64,000 bases of DNA, from contig CM068367.1 of assembly GCA_034769895.1 (NCBI GenBank), positions 1,316,665,046-1,316,729,045 of the forward strand, written 5' to 3'. The position numbers were made by a program, and so were the translations under genes. Origin of the DNA: Magicicada septendecula (taxonomy: Eukaryota > Arthropoda > Insecta > Hemiptera > Cicadidae). The first letter of the stretch is position 1, and the number at the start of each line of letters is the position of its first letter. The notes under the pieces are model-generated. The model ran no database searches. It was not told the origin of the DNA and worked only from the letters and a program-made list of their open reading frames with translations. Below are positions 46,990-59,591 of this stretch, in pieces.

Positions 46990-49900
46990 CTAATAAATGA
47001 AAGGTAACTGATGTGCCATGTGTGTATTGCACATCAAATAGCAAATGTTTGTAAAATATGAGAGGATGTTCAACATATTACCAAAGTATTGTATTTGATC
47101 AGCTTTGTACTTTGTAAAAAGCATTTTATGCTCTATCATAAAGCATGCTTCATGAGAAACATGACACACGTATATAACAAAACATGAAAATCATTAATTA
47201 CTAATTACATCCTTCGCTAAAAAAGTGCTATAAACTTGACAGATGATCACGTTGTTTAGAAACACTGATAAGAATGACAGTATTTGTATTGTAAACACTG
47301 TGTACTTCCATGGTAGCCAAAATAAAACTCATTACACTTGAGACGTCTCTCTTTCAGTTGCAGTTTGATGACAGCTGCCCTTCAGGCCTATTTCTCCCTT
47401 AGTGTGTTTGTAATGTGTTATGGGAATAATTTCGTGCATGCTTTTAATAATTATAAACTATTCATTTTTAAAGTAGTATATTCAGTTTAAAAAAGTGTTG
47501 AATACAAGTACACGAAATCAAGATAAATCATATAGATCTTCTGAGAAGGTATTTTTTTTTTAAAGGGTTCACAATTAAGAAACAAGGGAAAAACTGATAA
47601 TGAATGTTGGAAAATATTTTGAAACTGAGAATGAAAATATTATAACGGCTGGTGAGCCTCTTAAATCTTAAAGTCGAGTTTGTGTATCCTTGTATACAGT
47701 GTTTAGTGTATTATGAGTTCATAAAATTGTAAGTAATATGCTTGTTTAGTATTTGGTCCCAACAATATTGTTTGAATTGCTGCTGGACGTACGCACGAAA
47801 GACGCTAATTTATGCATATATGTGACTGTATAGATTTCCTCCCACAGAATATTGATTTTCGTGTTTCAGTACCCATTGATTACAGAATTACCAATAGTTA
47901 TATATTACTGATATTATTTGAAATTACACATAAATATTTCACTTGAAATGAAAAAAAAAGTATAACATACAAGTACACAAATAAAATTTTCAGACGTTTT
48001 GGAGAACATGTGTATAAATCACACCATGGAGGAATTTTTTCTGACGCTTGGTTTATTCACAGCAGCTGTAAAAACTTGAAGAAGCTCATGTTAGAAGGTA
48101 AAAAAATAGAAAAACCATGATTTTTTCATTGCACTAAAAACCACTCAACCTCCCAAAACATGAAACTACACAGTTTGAGATAGAAATCAACAATGATTAC
48201 ATGGAGTAATTATTTACTTTTTACTCACATACTGTAAAATTTGTTAAGTTCTAAAATCAGTTATCCGCTCTGAGCAGAATATAGTACAGAAATTAGCATA
48301 GGGCAATAAATAGCGAATGTGAAATGTTACAAAACAGATAATCATGCTAAAAGATACATGTATTTAAGACACGTCAAGAAAATCATCTACTGCTCTATTT
48401 AGGCTGAAAACTGGACATGACTGTCTTAACCCTATGTCAGACTGGATTGGCATCAACAGACCAATGTACCATCTACAGGGATAATGCTGTCATGAATAAA
48501 AATCATCTCTGAAGCTGTAGATGTCTTAATCATGCTAAATAGAATCAAAAGAACATTGTGGGTCTCTATTAAGAAGCTAAGAGACTGATGGTACAAGCCA
48601 TATTCCAGGCACTGGATAACAACACTTTCAGTTGTATCCACATACTGCTGTACTAGTATGGGCTGGAATAAGTAGTCGTTATATAATTTTTTGGGCTACA
48701 TGGCTGAAAAAATATTTGATATGAAGCCCAAGGTATTTGTATAAGCAGAGGATCCTACTACAGCCAATGGTCAGTCAGCGAAGGAACACCATATGCCTGG
48801 AGTAGATCACACTGTGCTTTTGGTTGTGTTGAAGGAAACTTTCAATTTGTTGACCAAATCAACCATGCACTGAACTGATTCTGATGCTGTACTACAACCA
48901 CATGAGCACTATGTTCGACTGAATATGACACAGCCACCAAAGAAGAACACTTTGATGGCACCCTGAGATACGCCAGGATTTAGAGTTCATTCTGGGAAAT
49001 GTCTGACACTACAGTATCATGACATACTTGGCCTATAGTATTTGGCAGATTTACTTTATAATACTCTTAACACTGTGGTAACTAGTAGGAAAATCTTGAG
49101 TTGATCTACGTCCGTTTCACTGCTGAGATTCAAATTCTAATCTAAAACCTTTTAGGCCCACCTAACAAAAAAAAAGGTCTGCATACATATTATAGTGTCA
49201 ACTACAGTAAGACCAAAAATAAATATACGATTTTCTTAAGATTTTACTACAATATAAAAATAATTAAGAAAACCCTTTTGGTACATTATTTACAATCTTG
49301 ACATTTATTTATACAATTTGATGAATTCAGTTTACTTTCAATTTGTAATTTAATAAAATAATAACACATGCTCATTATATAATAAAATACTGTCACAACC
49401 ACCAAACAAAACATAATTATTAATTAATAATCACTTCTTTAAATATATTTACTTTGTTTCCAAATATTTATACAAACATTTATACCATCCATGGTTCATA
49501 TACATTATACAATCTGATTTAACCGGTACAATATTTTTACCGCCAAAACCATGTCCATTATGTTCGTAAATTAAAATGGTTTCCATAAAAATTCTAAAAA
49601 CAACACTGCTTTTGTATATTTACAATAAATCAACAGCTTACTATGTTAACAAATTTTGTGCATGCACACGTTATAAACTTCAGTTTTCATCTTATTATTC
49701 ACAAAATTATGAAAGTTTAACAATACATAATTTAAATCTGCTAAATTAATAATTACGCCTGTAGTAATAAATAATTTTTATCTTATTAATATTGTTATCA
49801 AGGATTATGCCACTAATGCTGATCCCAGCATTTTCATAATAGTTCAATATTTAAAATTATGTACAAATTATCTTCACATATTTTATAATTTCCAATTATA

Positions 49901-51810
49901 CTTAAAAAAAAAAAGGAATTTAAAAAAATAAACTTCTTATAACACAAAGGTTATGTGCGAGTATATTTATACATTATCTATATGATTACAATATTTCTAT
50001 TTGTTTCCAAAAAAACCTACTCTATGGAGTTATCACTTAAAAATCTTTTTTTAAAGTTAATAATTACTATATATATTACAAAATTTATTTACACTAAACA
50101 AGACTGATAACAACTTTAGCATCAATACCACTTGGGTATCTTCCTTGTCCACCTGTCCACACATGTGCATCATCAATTTTATTTCTTCATGTTGTGAAAA
50201 GTTGTAAAAACTAACATTTCATATGTTTGTAATAACACTACTTTATTACAAAAATGTTATCTATGGGCATTATTAGAATTACTTTACACATACCTGAAAC
50301 ACACAAACACAAACGCACGCACACACATACATGTTTGCGCACGTGCAACGTTTGCATTAAATAACAATTTATACTAATATAGTCACTTGCATATTTAAAA
50401 AGATACAGAGCAGTTTTCTAATATAAATAATACTTTCTTCACTATTAACTAACTAAATCAATTATAGAAACATGTACCCAATTGTACTAGTATTAATAAA
50501 TATTAATAATTAATTTTTGTAAATTTAATATTTGACATATAATTAAACAACGTTAATGACAATATAAATTTATTTCTGACAACATACATTAAAGCATTTA
50601 GTGGAATGTAAGTATTTACATTCAAATTTAGTATGAATACATGTTACTAGTGAGAACAGAAAAAACACAATTTTTAGTACCAGTAAATATGAGTAAACCT
50701 CACCATAGTAAATTAGTATTCAATGTTGCAATATTAAAATAGAATTATATTCCACAACACTCTTAGAAGTTATGTCAAGAAACAGGAACTTTCAATATCA
50801 TGAACTCAACAATTAATGAGTCAGGGCAGGCAACAACGAATTTCTCGTACAAATTTGTACAATGTTCACTGACCCCTCCCCCCCCCCCCCCTACCAGTTT
50901 GAGCAAGACTACTGTACCAGATATGTTATTTAATTATTTTTAGAATTAACGTTAAAAATGTGGAAAAAACACTTAAAATGCAAGATCACAGTTCAAAAGA
51001 TTTAAAAATCACTCATCACAAACATACTGCAACGCTGAGGAAATAGACAGTACTGCGTCGCTTTAATTTGACCTACTGTATAAGTGCCTGTGTTGATTCT
51101 AACTTTTGTTTGTGTCTAATTAAAGTTTGTAATTAGTGACTTCAATGGTGTCAATTATTCTGTTTCTACTGTTCAACATGACGACTGTGAGACAGCCGTA
51201 AGCCATGACAGTACTTTGAATATAGTAACTGCCACGTGTATACACATGAATATATCACACAAGACTTACAGTTTGGAGGACATGGTTACACATTCAAGAT
51301 TCACGAGGGTGAAATTGAAGAAAGCAACAAATAAGACTGTAACACCTCCTAGGCATTCTCATTTTAAAGCCAAACTCTTCACGCAGTGTTTACATGAAGT
51401 GCAATAATTATTTCCACACAACATAATAAATACAGTCAGCTTTTTCAGAAGCTGATCTAACAAACACATAACCATTAAATATCCTATTCTTTAAGTTTGT
51501 TAATTTATAGCAAACTGGTTTCCTTATAATCTCATTATAAGGAATTACATTACTGGTGGGCAGTGACATTATTTTATAAAATTTAAATTAGTATGTGATG
51601 CTGGAATGATTTTTGCTAACCCACTGTAGTACAAATACCTCTGTTAGGTTACTTTCATTTATCTGAAGTTTTTTTACTTGTGTCCATATCATTAAACTAT
51701 AACTCAATCTTACAATATAACTATATATCTTGTTGTCTGTGATCTATTTAACTTAGTATTGATAGTAACAGGGACACTAGATTAAGAGTGGCCATTAGTC
51801 ATTTTTACAA
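46990..51810. other. Non-coding AT-rich DNA
   Basis: About 4.8 kb with no gene recognised. Simple features: a CA-rich stretch at 50297-50330 and a 14-base C run at 50878-50891. Open stretches such as 48453-48641 (minus) and 51216-51407 (plus) have no motifs. Confidence 0.5.
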
Positions 51811-52130
51811 TGCCATCTGATAAAAATCTAGGCTACTGAAGATGGCTGCCGCAGAAGCCACCAAAACATCTAGGTTGATCTACTCATTTGGACAGTTACT
51901 CTGATCTGGGCTACTGAAGATGGCTGCCGCAGAAGACATAATAAACATGTAGGTTGATCTACTCATTTCAATAATGACATCTGATCTGGGTTAATGAAGA
52001 TGGCTGTCACTGACACCACCAAAATATCTAGGTTGATTTACTAATCTGGACAATGACATATGATCTAGGTTAATGAAGATGCCTGCCGCAGAAGCCACCA
52101 AAACATCTAGGTTGATCTACTCATTTGGAG
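51811..52130 (+). repeat. 79-bp tandem repeat, about four copies
   Basis: The motif GAAGATG(G/C)CTG recurs at 51838, 51916, 51996 and 52075 (spacings 78, 80, 79). Each unit also carries CC(A/G)CAGAAGCCACCAAAACATCTAGGTTGATCTACTCAT in more or less decayed form. Each unit reads CTACTGAAGA or TTAATGAAGA, a possible short stem TGGCT/AGCCA, then CCAAAAC. That resembles the CTGAAGA-stem-CCGAAAC block of Penelope-like ends. No coding potential is evident. Confidence 0.9.
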
Positions 52131-52496
52131 GACCCATTGACATGTCTATGAAAAATTTACCAACAATACACTACAGCCTAACAGCTGATACTTTTTATCT
52201 TACCTGATATGGGCTGTAAAAGTCTTTGAAGATTAACCATAAAAACTTTCCATATTACAATAATAATAAAACAACATCATTTTCAACTTGTGTCTAACTA
52301 AATTAAAAAAAAATATTTTTATTCTGATTAGTTTTCATTACATAAGTGATACATATCAAATCCTAGCAACGGATGAACGCATCCCATTAAAGACAATACA
52401 AGTCATAAGCATGCTGATTGCTTATGATGTTGAATAATGAAAAATACAGGATGATCTTAAATGCTACCGTCATGATTCAGTAGCATCAAGAATCTG
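52131..52496. other. Non-coding DNA
   Basis: No recognisable feature between the tandem repeat and the Harbinger-like MITE. Confidence 0.5.
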
Positions 52497-52499
52497 TTA

Positions 52500-53160
52500 A
52501 GCCCCATTCCCACGATGCGTGGCTTGATGAGTCTGCTCTGAAGTTTGCCATATCACACACCATGTGAACAGCTAGATATGTGCAGGCTCGAGTAAAAATG
52601 AGCTGGCTCGGCCTTTCCCATCGAATGTCAGTAAATGCTCCCAACATCAAAGGCTTGTGGCTCGACGGACGACCTCAGTACAGCTCGGGCACCGTTCCAA
52701 CGAGCTTGTCAAGCGCAGTTTTGAGCGGTTTTCGTTTGTGAAGTGTACTGTTTTTCGTTATGGAGTGGAGTAATGAAGTGATTATGGAGTTTTTGGATCT
52801 GTATGAGGGAGAACCTGTCATATGGAATCCCCAAAACGAACACCATAAAGATAACATCTCCAAACACTTAACGCTACATAACACACTGCGGCACACTTAA
52901 TGTTCTTGTCACTGTCCGATTTATAAATTTATTCATTTTTAAAAATTATTTCGATTAACCAAACAAAACTAAACAACTCATGTCCCACTACAGTATCGAG
53001 TTGCATCAAGACTCCCAACGGAACCACCAGCCGCTTGAGACTTGTCAAGCCACGCGTCGTGGGAACGATTCGACTCGTAATTCTACTGACCACATATTCA
53101 CCAAGTACGAACCCCGAGCCACTCGAGACTTGCTAAGCCACGCGTCGTGGGAACAGGGCT
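52500..53160 (+). mobile_element. PIF/Harbinger-like MITE with MADF remnant
   Basis: The ends AGCCCCATTCCCACGATGCG (52500) and the complement of AGCCCTGTTCCCACGACGCG (ending 53160) form inverted repeats of about 30 bp. TTA flanks both sides (52497-52499 and 53161-53163), matching the three-base TWA target duplication of PIF/Harbinger elements. The terminal block is partly duplicated inside the right end: GCCACGCGTCGTGGGAAC occurs at about 53048 and 53137. Inside is a short MADF-like reading frame. Too short to encode a transposase, so it is a deletion derivative. Confidence 0.85.
52760..52900 (+). pseudogene. MADF/Adf-1-like N-terminal fragment
   Basis: A 46-codon open frame beginning MEWSNEVIMEFLDLYEG, followed by PVIWNPQNEHHKDN. 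It resembles the start of the MADF (myb/SANT-like in Adf-1) domain, where a helix ending in a tyrosine is followed by an LWNP-like motif and a K-x-D segment. Harbinger elements encode such a DNA-binding partner of their transposase. After about 34 residues the similarity is lost and a stop follows, so only a fragment remains. The assignment rests on motif resemblance. Confidence 0.65.
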
Positions 53161-53163
53161 TTA

Positions 53164-56100
53164 TAGAAATGCATAATTTCCAATTCAGCTGAAGGCACAC
53201 TCTCAGATGAGGGAGCTGGCGTATAGTATATCAATTTAAAGGATTAGCTTTTTATCTAAAAGAATTTTTAATATGTATTAGATGTGATAGTACCATTTCT
53301 CAATAATTTATTGCACCATTCACTATAAACCAGTGGTTCACAACCTACAGTTTTGAAACAATTCTGTGAGAGGTGTGGGTTGACTGGGAAAAAAATAATT
53401 TCAAAATATTCAACATACACTTTCGTCAATGCCGTAGTTTAAGATCATATCTACAATAGGCAATCCTTAATGAACACAGCTTATAATAAAACATAAATTT
53501 ATTTAATAAACCAATAAATACATTTAATTTATATCTAAAAACTTGATTATGCAGAATAAACTCAAAAACAGGTCATAAATTGATGAAATAAAACTCTCAA
53601 GTAACAACTATAAAATCTCCATAGGAATATACATGTATTTAATAGATACATTACATGTTTTTAAGAAAAGATTACTGGTTTAGATACAGTCACTATGCAT
53701 AATACATATGTACCTCAAGGAGCATAAACTGATAAATTCAGGCCAAACTTCTTGAAGAAAATATACATCATCAAAAATGAGAATAATTTATACTAGCAAT
53801 GTAAATCATAAATCAAATTTCATAATCCAAGTCTTAAATCACAAATATATCTTCACATGATTCTGGTATTTGTGTTATATATACTCTTCATAGCTATGAG
53901 AATGTAAAATGGGATGACCTGAGTATTGCACATGACCAACATGATTGCTTACAAATACTTACATTGGTTGGGGGGGGGGGGGGGGGGGCAGCTGAAACAG
54001 TTGAGAACCACTGGCACAAATACAAAAACTTTTGGAATCAACTTGATTCACCATTTTCTTTAATAAAAATTTTCTTACATAAATAACATTTACAAACATG
54101 TACTGTAAAATATACAATCCCCCAATAAAAATGTAAACATGTTTTATAAGAATAGTTGTAGTAATAGCGCTAGAAAGTAACTGTAGTAGTAATAAATAAT
54201 GTCTCCGTGGAACAACTGTTTTGCGCACCAGTAACACACACAAACATTAACTCAATGTACTTCACAGGTTTGGATGCACACAATTATACCACGATGTTCT
54301 GAACGTCATTCCAGTAATGCCAATAGATCTGTTGTTTCCTTATTATGATATTATTACGTTTACCTGAAACACAATTACAACATATGTTTTATCCAATACT
54401 TCTGTCATAAATACATATATAATACAATTATAATTTAACTCTAGTTCTAAGCAATAAAATTAAATTAATGACAACTTAAAAAAAATGTATCAGATAGTTT
54501 ACCCACAGACCTGCATTTTGGGCCACAGACCGGCATCAAGGGAACATAGACACTATCTCAGTGAACACTGTTTGCCAATTCTCAACTGATGCTTTCCACA
54601 TTATCTTAATCACTTTTCGCTCAGAATAGTGCTTTTCAAGAGCATGTTACTTTCAAAGATGTTATCAATAGATTGTGTTTACGTCTGAAAATGGATCGTG
54701 CTTCTCAGCCAGCCATCAATGTTCATGATGCTTTGTTGTTGCTCAGTGTGTATTACCAGAAGTTCTGTCTCCCAAAGTGCTTTTGGCTTTTTACATAAAT
54801 CAAATTATAAACATTCCAGAATATTATCATTTTAATTCTTAATATGCGGAAATGGTAGATGTTAATTTTTGTAGTTGATATAAGTTTGTGTTGAAACTTT
54901 TCAAATAAGCCAAAATAAGAATATATGTAACTAGTACATTTCCTGAGCTGCTGACCTAAACTATTCTCAACAAAATACATTTACTACTGGATAAAATAAA
55001 TTAATAAATTTTAATATTTTTAAAGCTTTCAATAAAGTTCTATGTACAACTAATGATTCTTATCATTAGATAATAAACACCATGAGGAAGTGACTGTATA
55101 TAAACATACATTAATGTATGCATGATTATTTATAGGCCATATTGAATACTGTACACAAATATATGTAACTGATATGTTTTTTTTGTAAACATGACTTACA
55201 AAACCTTTTGAAGACAGTCCAACATTTTCAAGGTGTTGGAATTTTACAATTTTTTTTTCAAAATTTTGACTTTGGCGTCCTTGAAGTAAAAAAAATTTCC
55301 AAGTAATCACTACATTTGGATTTGGCTTTAAATTCCTTTTTGTCTGAAACTCTGCATGCATTTTTTTTTATTTTTATAAAATTAATTTTTATAATAAAAT
55401 AATAAATTAATGTTTATAAAAATGTTAATCCCTTTTTTGGCTTTGGTGTTCTAAAATTTTGAAATCTGAACACCATGTTCAGCGTTAATTCAATACCATT
55501 ACATGAAATTTTGTGATCTACTTTTCAAAACGTTGACCCTTCATATTTCTGCCACCTGCCCCGCGTATTTTTGGGGAGATCAATCTCAAAAGCAATAGGG
55601 ATCTAAAGAGGGAACAGTATGCACACATCCACTAAGTTTTTTTAAAAATCAGTTGATGCATTCAAAAATTACTGACACATCCTCCACACAGGAAATGCCA
55701 AACAGTCAAGTGAAAACCAAGTACTCACTTCGTTCATTCAATTAATGTATTGTATTCTATGTTTTTATGTGTGTGTTCAGTTACTGTGCACATTAATATG
55801 TAACTTATGTTAGATGTGTAGATATAATGAACGAAGGAAGGATAGTTTCTTAGATATTAATGTTCTTAACATTCCATGTAATAAACCCGAAAAATTGAAC
55901 AGCTCCCGAGGCATACAATTTTCAATCCTTACCAACCTGAAAGTATTGAAGTTTAGAATCTGTATTTAAAGATTACATACATATTTAAAGATTAAAACAC
56001 ACACTTCTGGTGAGTTGGTGAGAGCGAGGAATTTTATATTTAATAACCAGTTGTACTTAACGAAAATATTTTTGTTAACAAGTTTTGTGGCACAACAAAT

Positions 56101-56370
56101 GGTAGTACTTCTATGACAATTAAATAAATGTCTATAAACATAATTGTGTGTCTAAGGCTATATTCATATATAGGTTACATTTCCAATGGTGAGAATTATG
56201 ACAGTTTATTGAAAAGTATCAACACTGGCGTCCACAACAACCAAATTATCCAAACCTTTTAACTTAAATTATTGGACAGCAGCAGATTTGAAAAAGTTAA
56301 GTATCTGTGCCAGTGTTAGCACCTGATAGGTGGATATTAACACACTCTGTTTACCAAGTACTAATAACAA
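53164..56370. other. Non-coding DNA with a G19 run
   Basis: No gene recognised in 3.2 kb. A run of 19 G lies at 53970-53988. Open stretches on the minus strand (for example 53959-54243, 54753-54980 and 55050-55361) lack motifs. Confidence 0.5.
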
Positions 56371-56372
56371 TA

Positions 56373-57829
56373 CACTAAAAACTCGTTTATCCGAATCGCA
56401 TTTATCCTAAACAATTTTTAGTACATTTTAAAAATACACACAAGCATTTTCCTGTTGCTATAATCTATATTTACTAGCGCAGACAAGCTATTCCACATGA
56501 TTTAAAGTAAAAAGTAATCAGAACTAATTGGGCTAAGGGGTACTCCCGAATTATCGATTTGTTCGGATTTTCGAACATAAAGTATTGTATACTGTTATGT
56601 ATTATAACAGTACATTTCTGCTTCCTTTTAGAAGCCGAAGGTGACACAATAACAACAGTTCACATAAAACAATCCTACGTTAATAATCAACTGTAATGTG
56701 ACTACTGTATAAACTGTATTATTATTAAATAAAGTCACTGTACTGTAATGGGTCTAAATTTACATAAATATTATTTTCAAATTTTATGAATTCTATAACA
56801 TGTGCATATGAGGCCCCTTAAGGTGAGACGATTGCCAGTAAATGTTTTCATAACCATATATGGTTATGCAGCGAATCTCGAGTTTATTTGCAGTCAGTGA
56901 CTAATAACGAAGGAATGTGTTGACGAAAAACAGTTCGTGGCAAGTTAAAAAGGTGATACTAAGTTCAGCGAAACTTTTCAATACTGAGGACGAGACGTAT
57001 GGCGGGGAGTGGAGTGAACCAGTTTAGAGACGACACAAACGGAAATTTTAACACTGAACGCCGGTCGGCAATTAACATCTAAACAAAGCGGACGCAAGCA
57101 ATTCGCTCGGCCGCCGGCTGAATAGTTTTCGTCTCGCCCGCATAAGACGTAAATCAAACAATGTGCAATTCTACCTAGTATTGGCACGTAAAATATAAAT
57201 CATGTAAAAAATCAGTGATCAGTAAAAAATTTGGAGTGACAGTTTCGGCCGTAAAAACGTAAAAGTGAAAACAACAAAACAGTGTACGCCACAAGGAGAT
57301 GTCCCATGTGATGAAACCCTACGCACCATTAAAGGAAAGTAAATATAATTAAATACTGGCATTTTTAAATTGAGCTCAATAAAAAGAAATGTAGAAGTGT
57401 GAAAGTGTGTGTGATTGAGTGAATGAAAAAATATAGGCCTAGCAAGATGTGTTGAGTTTGCGTAATCTTGATATACGTATTCGTATTTTGATGTAATAGT
57501 TGTTGGAAATCAGTTCTACGCCTTAAGGCAGAATAAGTGTGTTCATGATCTTTTTTATGTTATCAAAAGAAAATAAATAAGGTTATATTACTTGATATAC
57601 GCATTTTGTTATTTGTATTTGCCCACTGTTCTCTGCCGAAGTACACTAAACGAATTCCTGGGTCGAACCTTACAGATAAAATCAATACAAATTTAATCAC
57701 TAATTACTGAATAATACTTCAGTACTTACATACGTATTATTATTTAAATAGAAGTTTTGGTTTACCCGAAATTTTGTTTATCCAAAACGGGTGCAGTCCC
57801 ATCAAATTCGGATAAATGAGTTTTTAGTG
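56373..57829. mobile_element. Tigger-like non-autonomous DNA transposon, 1.46 kb
   Basis: Inverted ends CACTAAAAACTCGTTTATCC (56373) and the complement of CACTAAAAACTCATTTATCC (ending 57829), with TA on both sides (56371-56372 and 57830-57831). Subterminal TTATCCGAA-type motifs recur (near 56550 and 57770-57790), as in pogo/Tigger elements. A GC-richer block (56900-57180) and a palindrome TAACCATATATGGTTA (about 56851-56866) are inside. No transposase could be read, so it is probably an internally deleted or replaced derivative. Confidence 0.82.
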
Positions 57830-57831
57830 TA

Positions 57832-59518
57832 CCACAATCATATTATTCTCTTATACAAATTACTTCAGTAGACTCGTTTCTTGGAGGAATTAAAGCAGAC
57901 GTAATTTCATACTTGCTAATATTTCATACTGCCTTGCTTATTTCATACTCACTCTTCTTTCCCTGATGCATTGATAATTCCAAACCATGATTATCACCTC
58001 CATATACTGAAGAGTTCTCTAATATCATGGTACTCTTCATACTAATGTTACACAATTACAGGACTATACATATTACATATCTGTCATATGTTACAGGAAT
58101 GTATCTGCTATGTTACTATACATAGCTATACATTTATAGCAGAATTAGAGCTGCATGACTGAGCTCTTATGACCCAGTTACCCATTGGTAGGTGGTGATA
58201 TTTCTGGACATGCCTGAGGTATTACATCTGTCTGTTTCACATCTCTCTTCATATGAAAGAAATAAGGCCTTTATTCCATTATTAGCATCTGATGAATACC
58301 AATTCCTGCTTTTTAAGAATCTGTTTGTTATTGGAGTAAAATAATTCTACTTCTGAATTACCAAATTATAAGTCACAATTTGGAAGTGTTCTTCACTACT
58401 AAAGAAATTCTGTCGTCAATTAGATTCTAAATTTTAGGTTCAATTTGAGCCCAATTAATATAGTTCTGACTATGTTCTAATTATCTCTAATAAAAACCAC
58501 TAAATGTTGTAAATAACAGTATTCACAATGGTTTCATTGCCTCAAATGTTTTACAAGCACATCACTGAAGTAGGATATATCCTTTGTCAATAAGACAAAT
58601 CTATATCTTTTATGGTACAAATCATTTGTCTGTATCACAGCCCAAGATAATGTAAATAATATATAAATCCACAAATGTTCTTACTTTCAGAATAAACTGT
58701 TGCAAGCACAACCACGATACAAATTGAGACAAAAATGCGTTAATGTTAAGGATATTAAAGGCAAGTTATCATATTTTCTCTTGAAGAAAAACCACTTGTG
58801 ACAAAGAAAAGTGAAAATAATGTCTGTCATTACCTTATATACTTTCATATGTCACTACTTCATTAGCGCATATATAATGTACGTTCTTATAGTCATACAT
58901 TCTACACTGTACACTAATAAGATGGTAGAAGGTATTGAATTGTAAATATTATTAAATACAAATGAATTCACTTTGTAGAACCTTCTCAGCTTATCAGTAT
59001 AAAAGAAAATGTTTAAATTATAGTAGCAAGGAAGCAGGGTGAAACATAATGTTAAAAATTTATTAATCAAGTAATCCTGTTTGTATAAAAATAGTGTACA
59101 GTTATTATAAAACTATAACATCACTCAATAACTATACCTACAATAGTTAGTTACCTGACTACAGTATCAATTTATTACTCTACTTACAAAAATATTTATA
59201 AAATAATACATCCACATACTTTTCCACAGTTGAAAACATTGCTATCATTGACGATGTTATGTTGTATTATGAAATGTAAACCTTACGACACAAAATTTTG
59301 TCCATGCAGTCCATCTTCCAATGTAATTTGCCTTACTAAACATCTTGTTTTTGTTGCATAACATGCACGTTGCACTAATCATGAGACCGTATAGTATAGT
59401 CTGTACTGAAAGTACCAGTACGATTTTCTATCAATTCGAAATAGGTGTCTGTGCAAAACACTGATGCTATTTATTTGTAAGAACACTGACTGGAGGGATA
59501 GAAGTGACCTATGATAAA
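57832..59518. other. Non-coding DNA
   Basis: No gene or repeat recognised in this 1.7-kb AT-rich stretch. Confidence 0.5.
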
Positions 59519-59591
59519 TACAGGGGAACCTCACTAATTCGTCTCCCTCTGTAATTCATCACCCACTGAAGCTTTTTTGTCTTTTTATTTA

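Noticed and set aside
48400-49050. Possible decayed coding region or LINE remnant
   Set aside because: Balanced base composition hints at old coding DNA, but no motif or consistent frame could be read in either direction.
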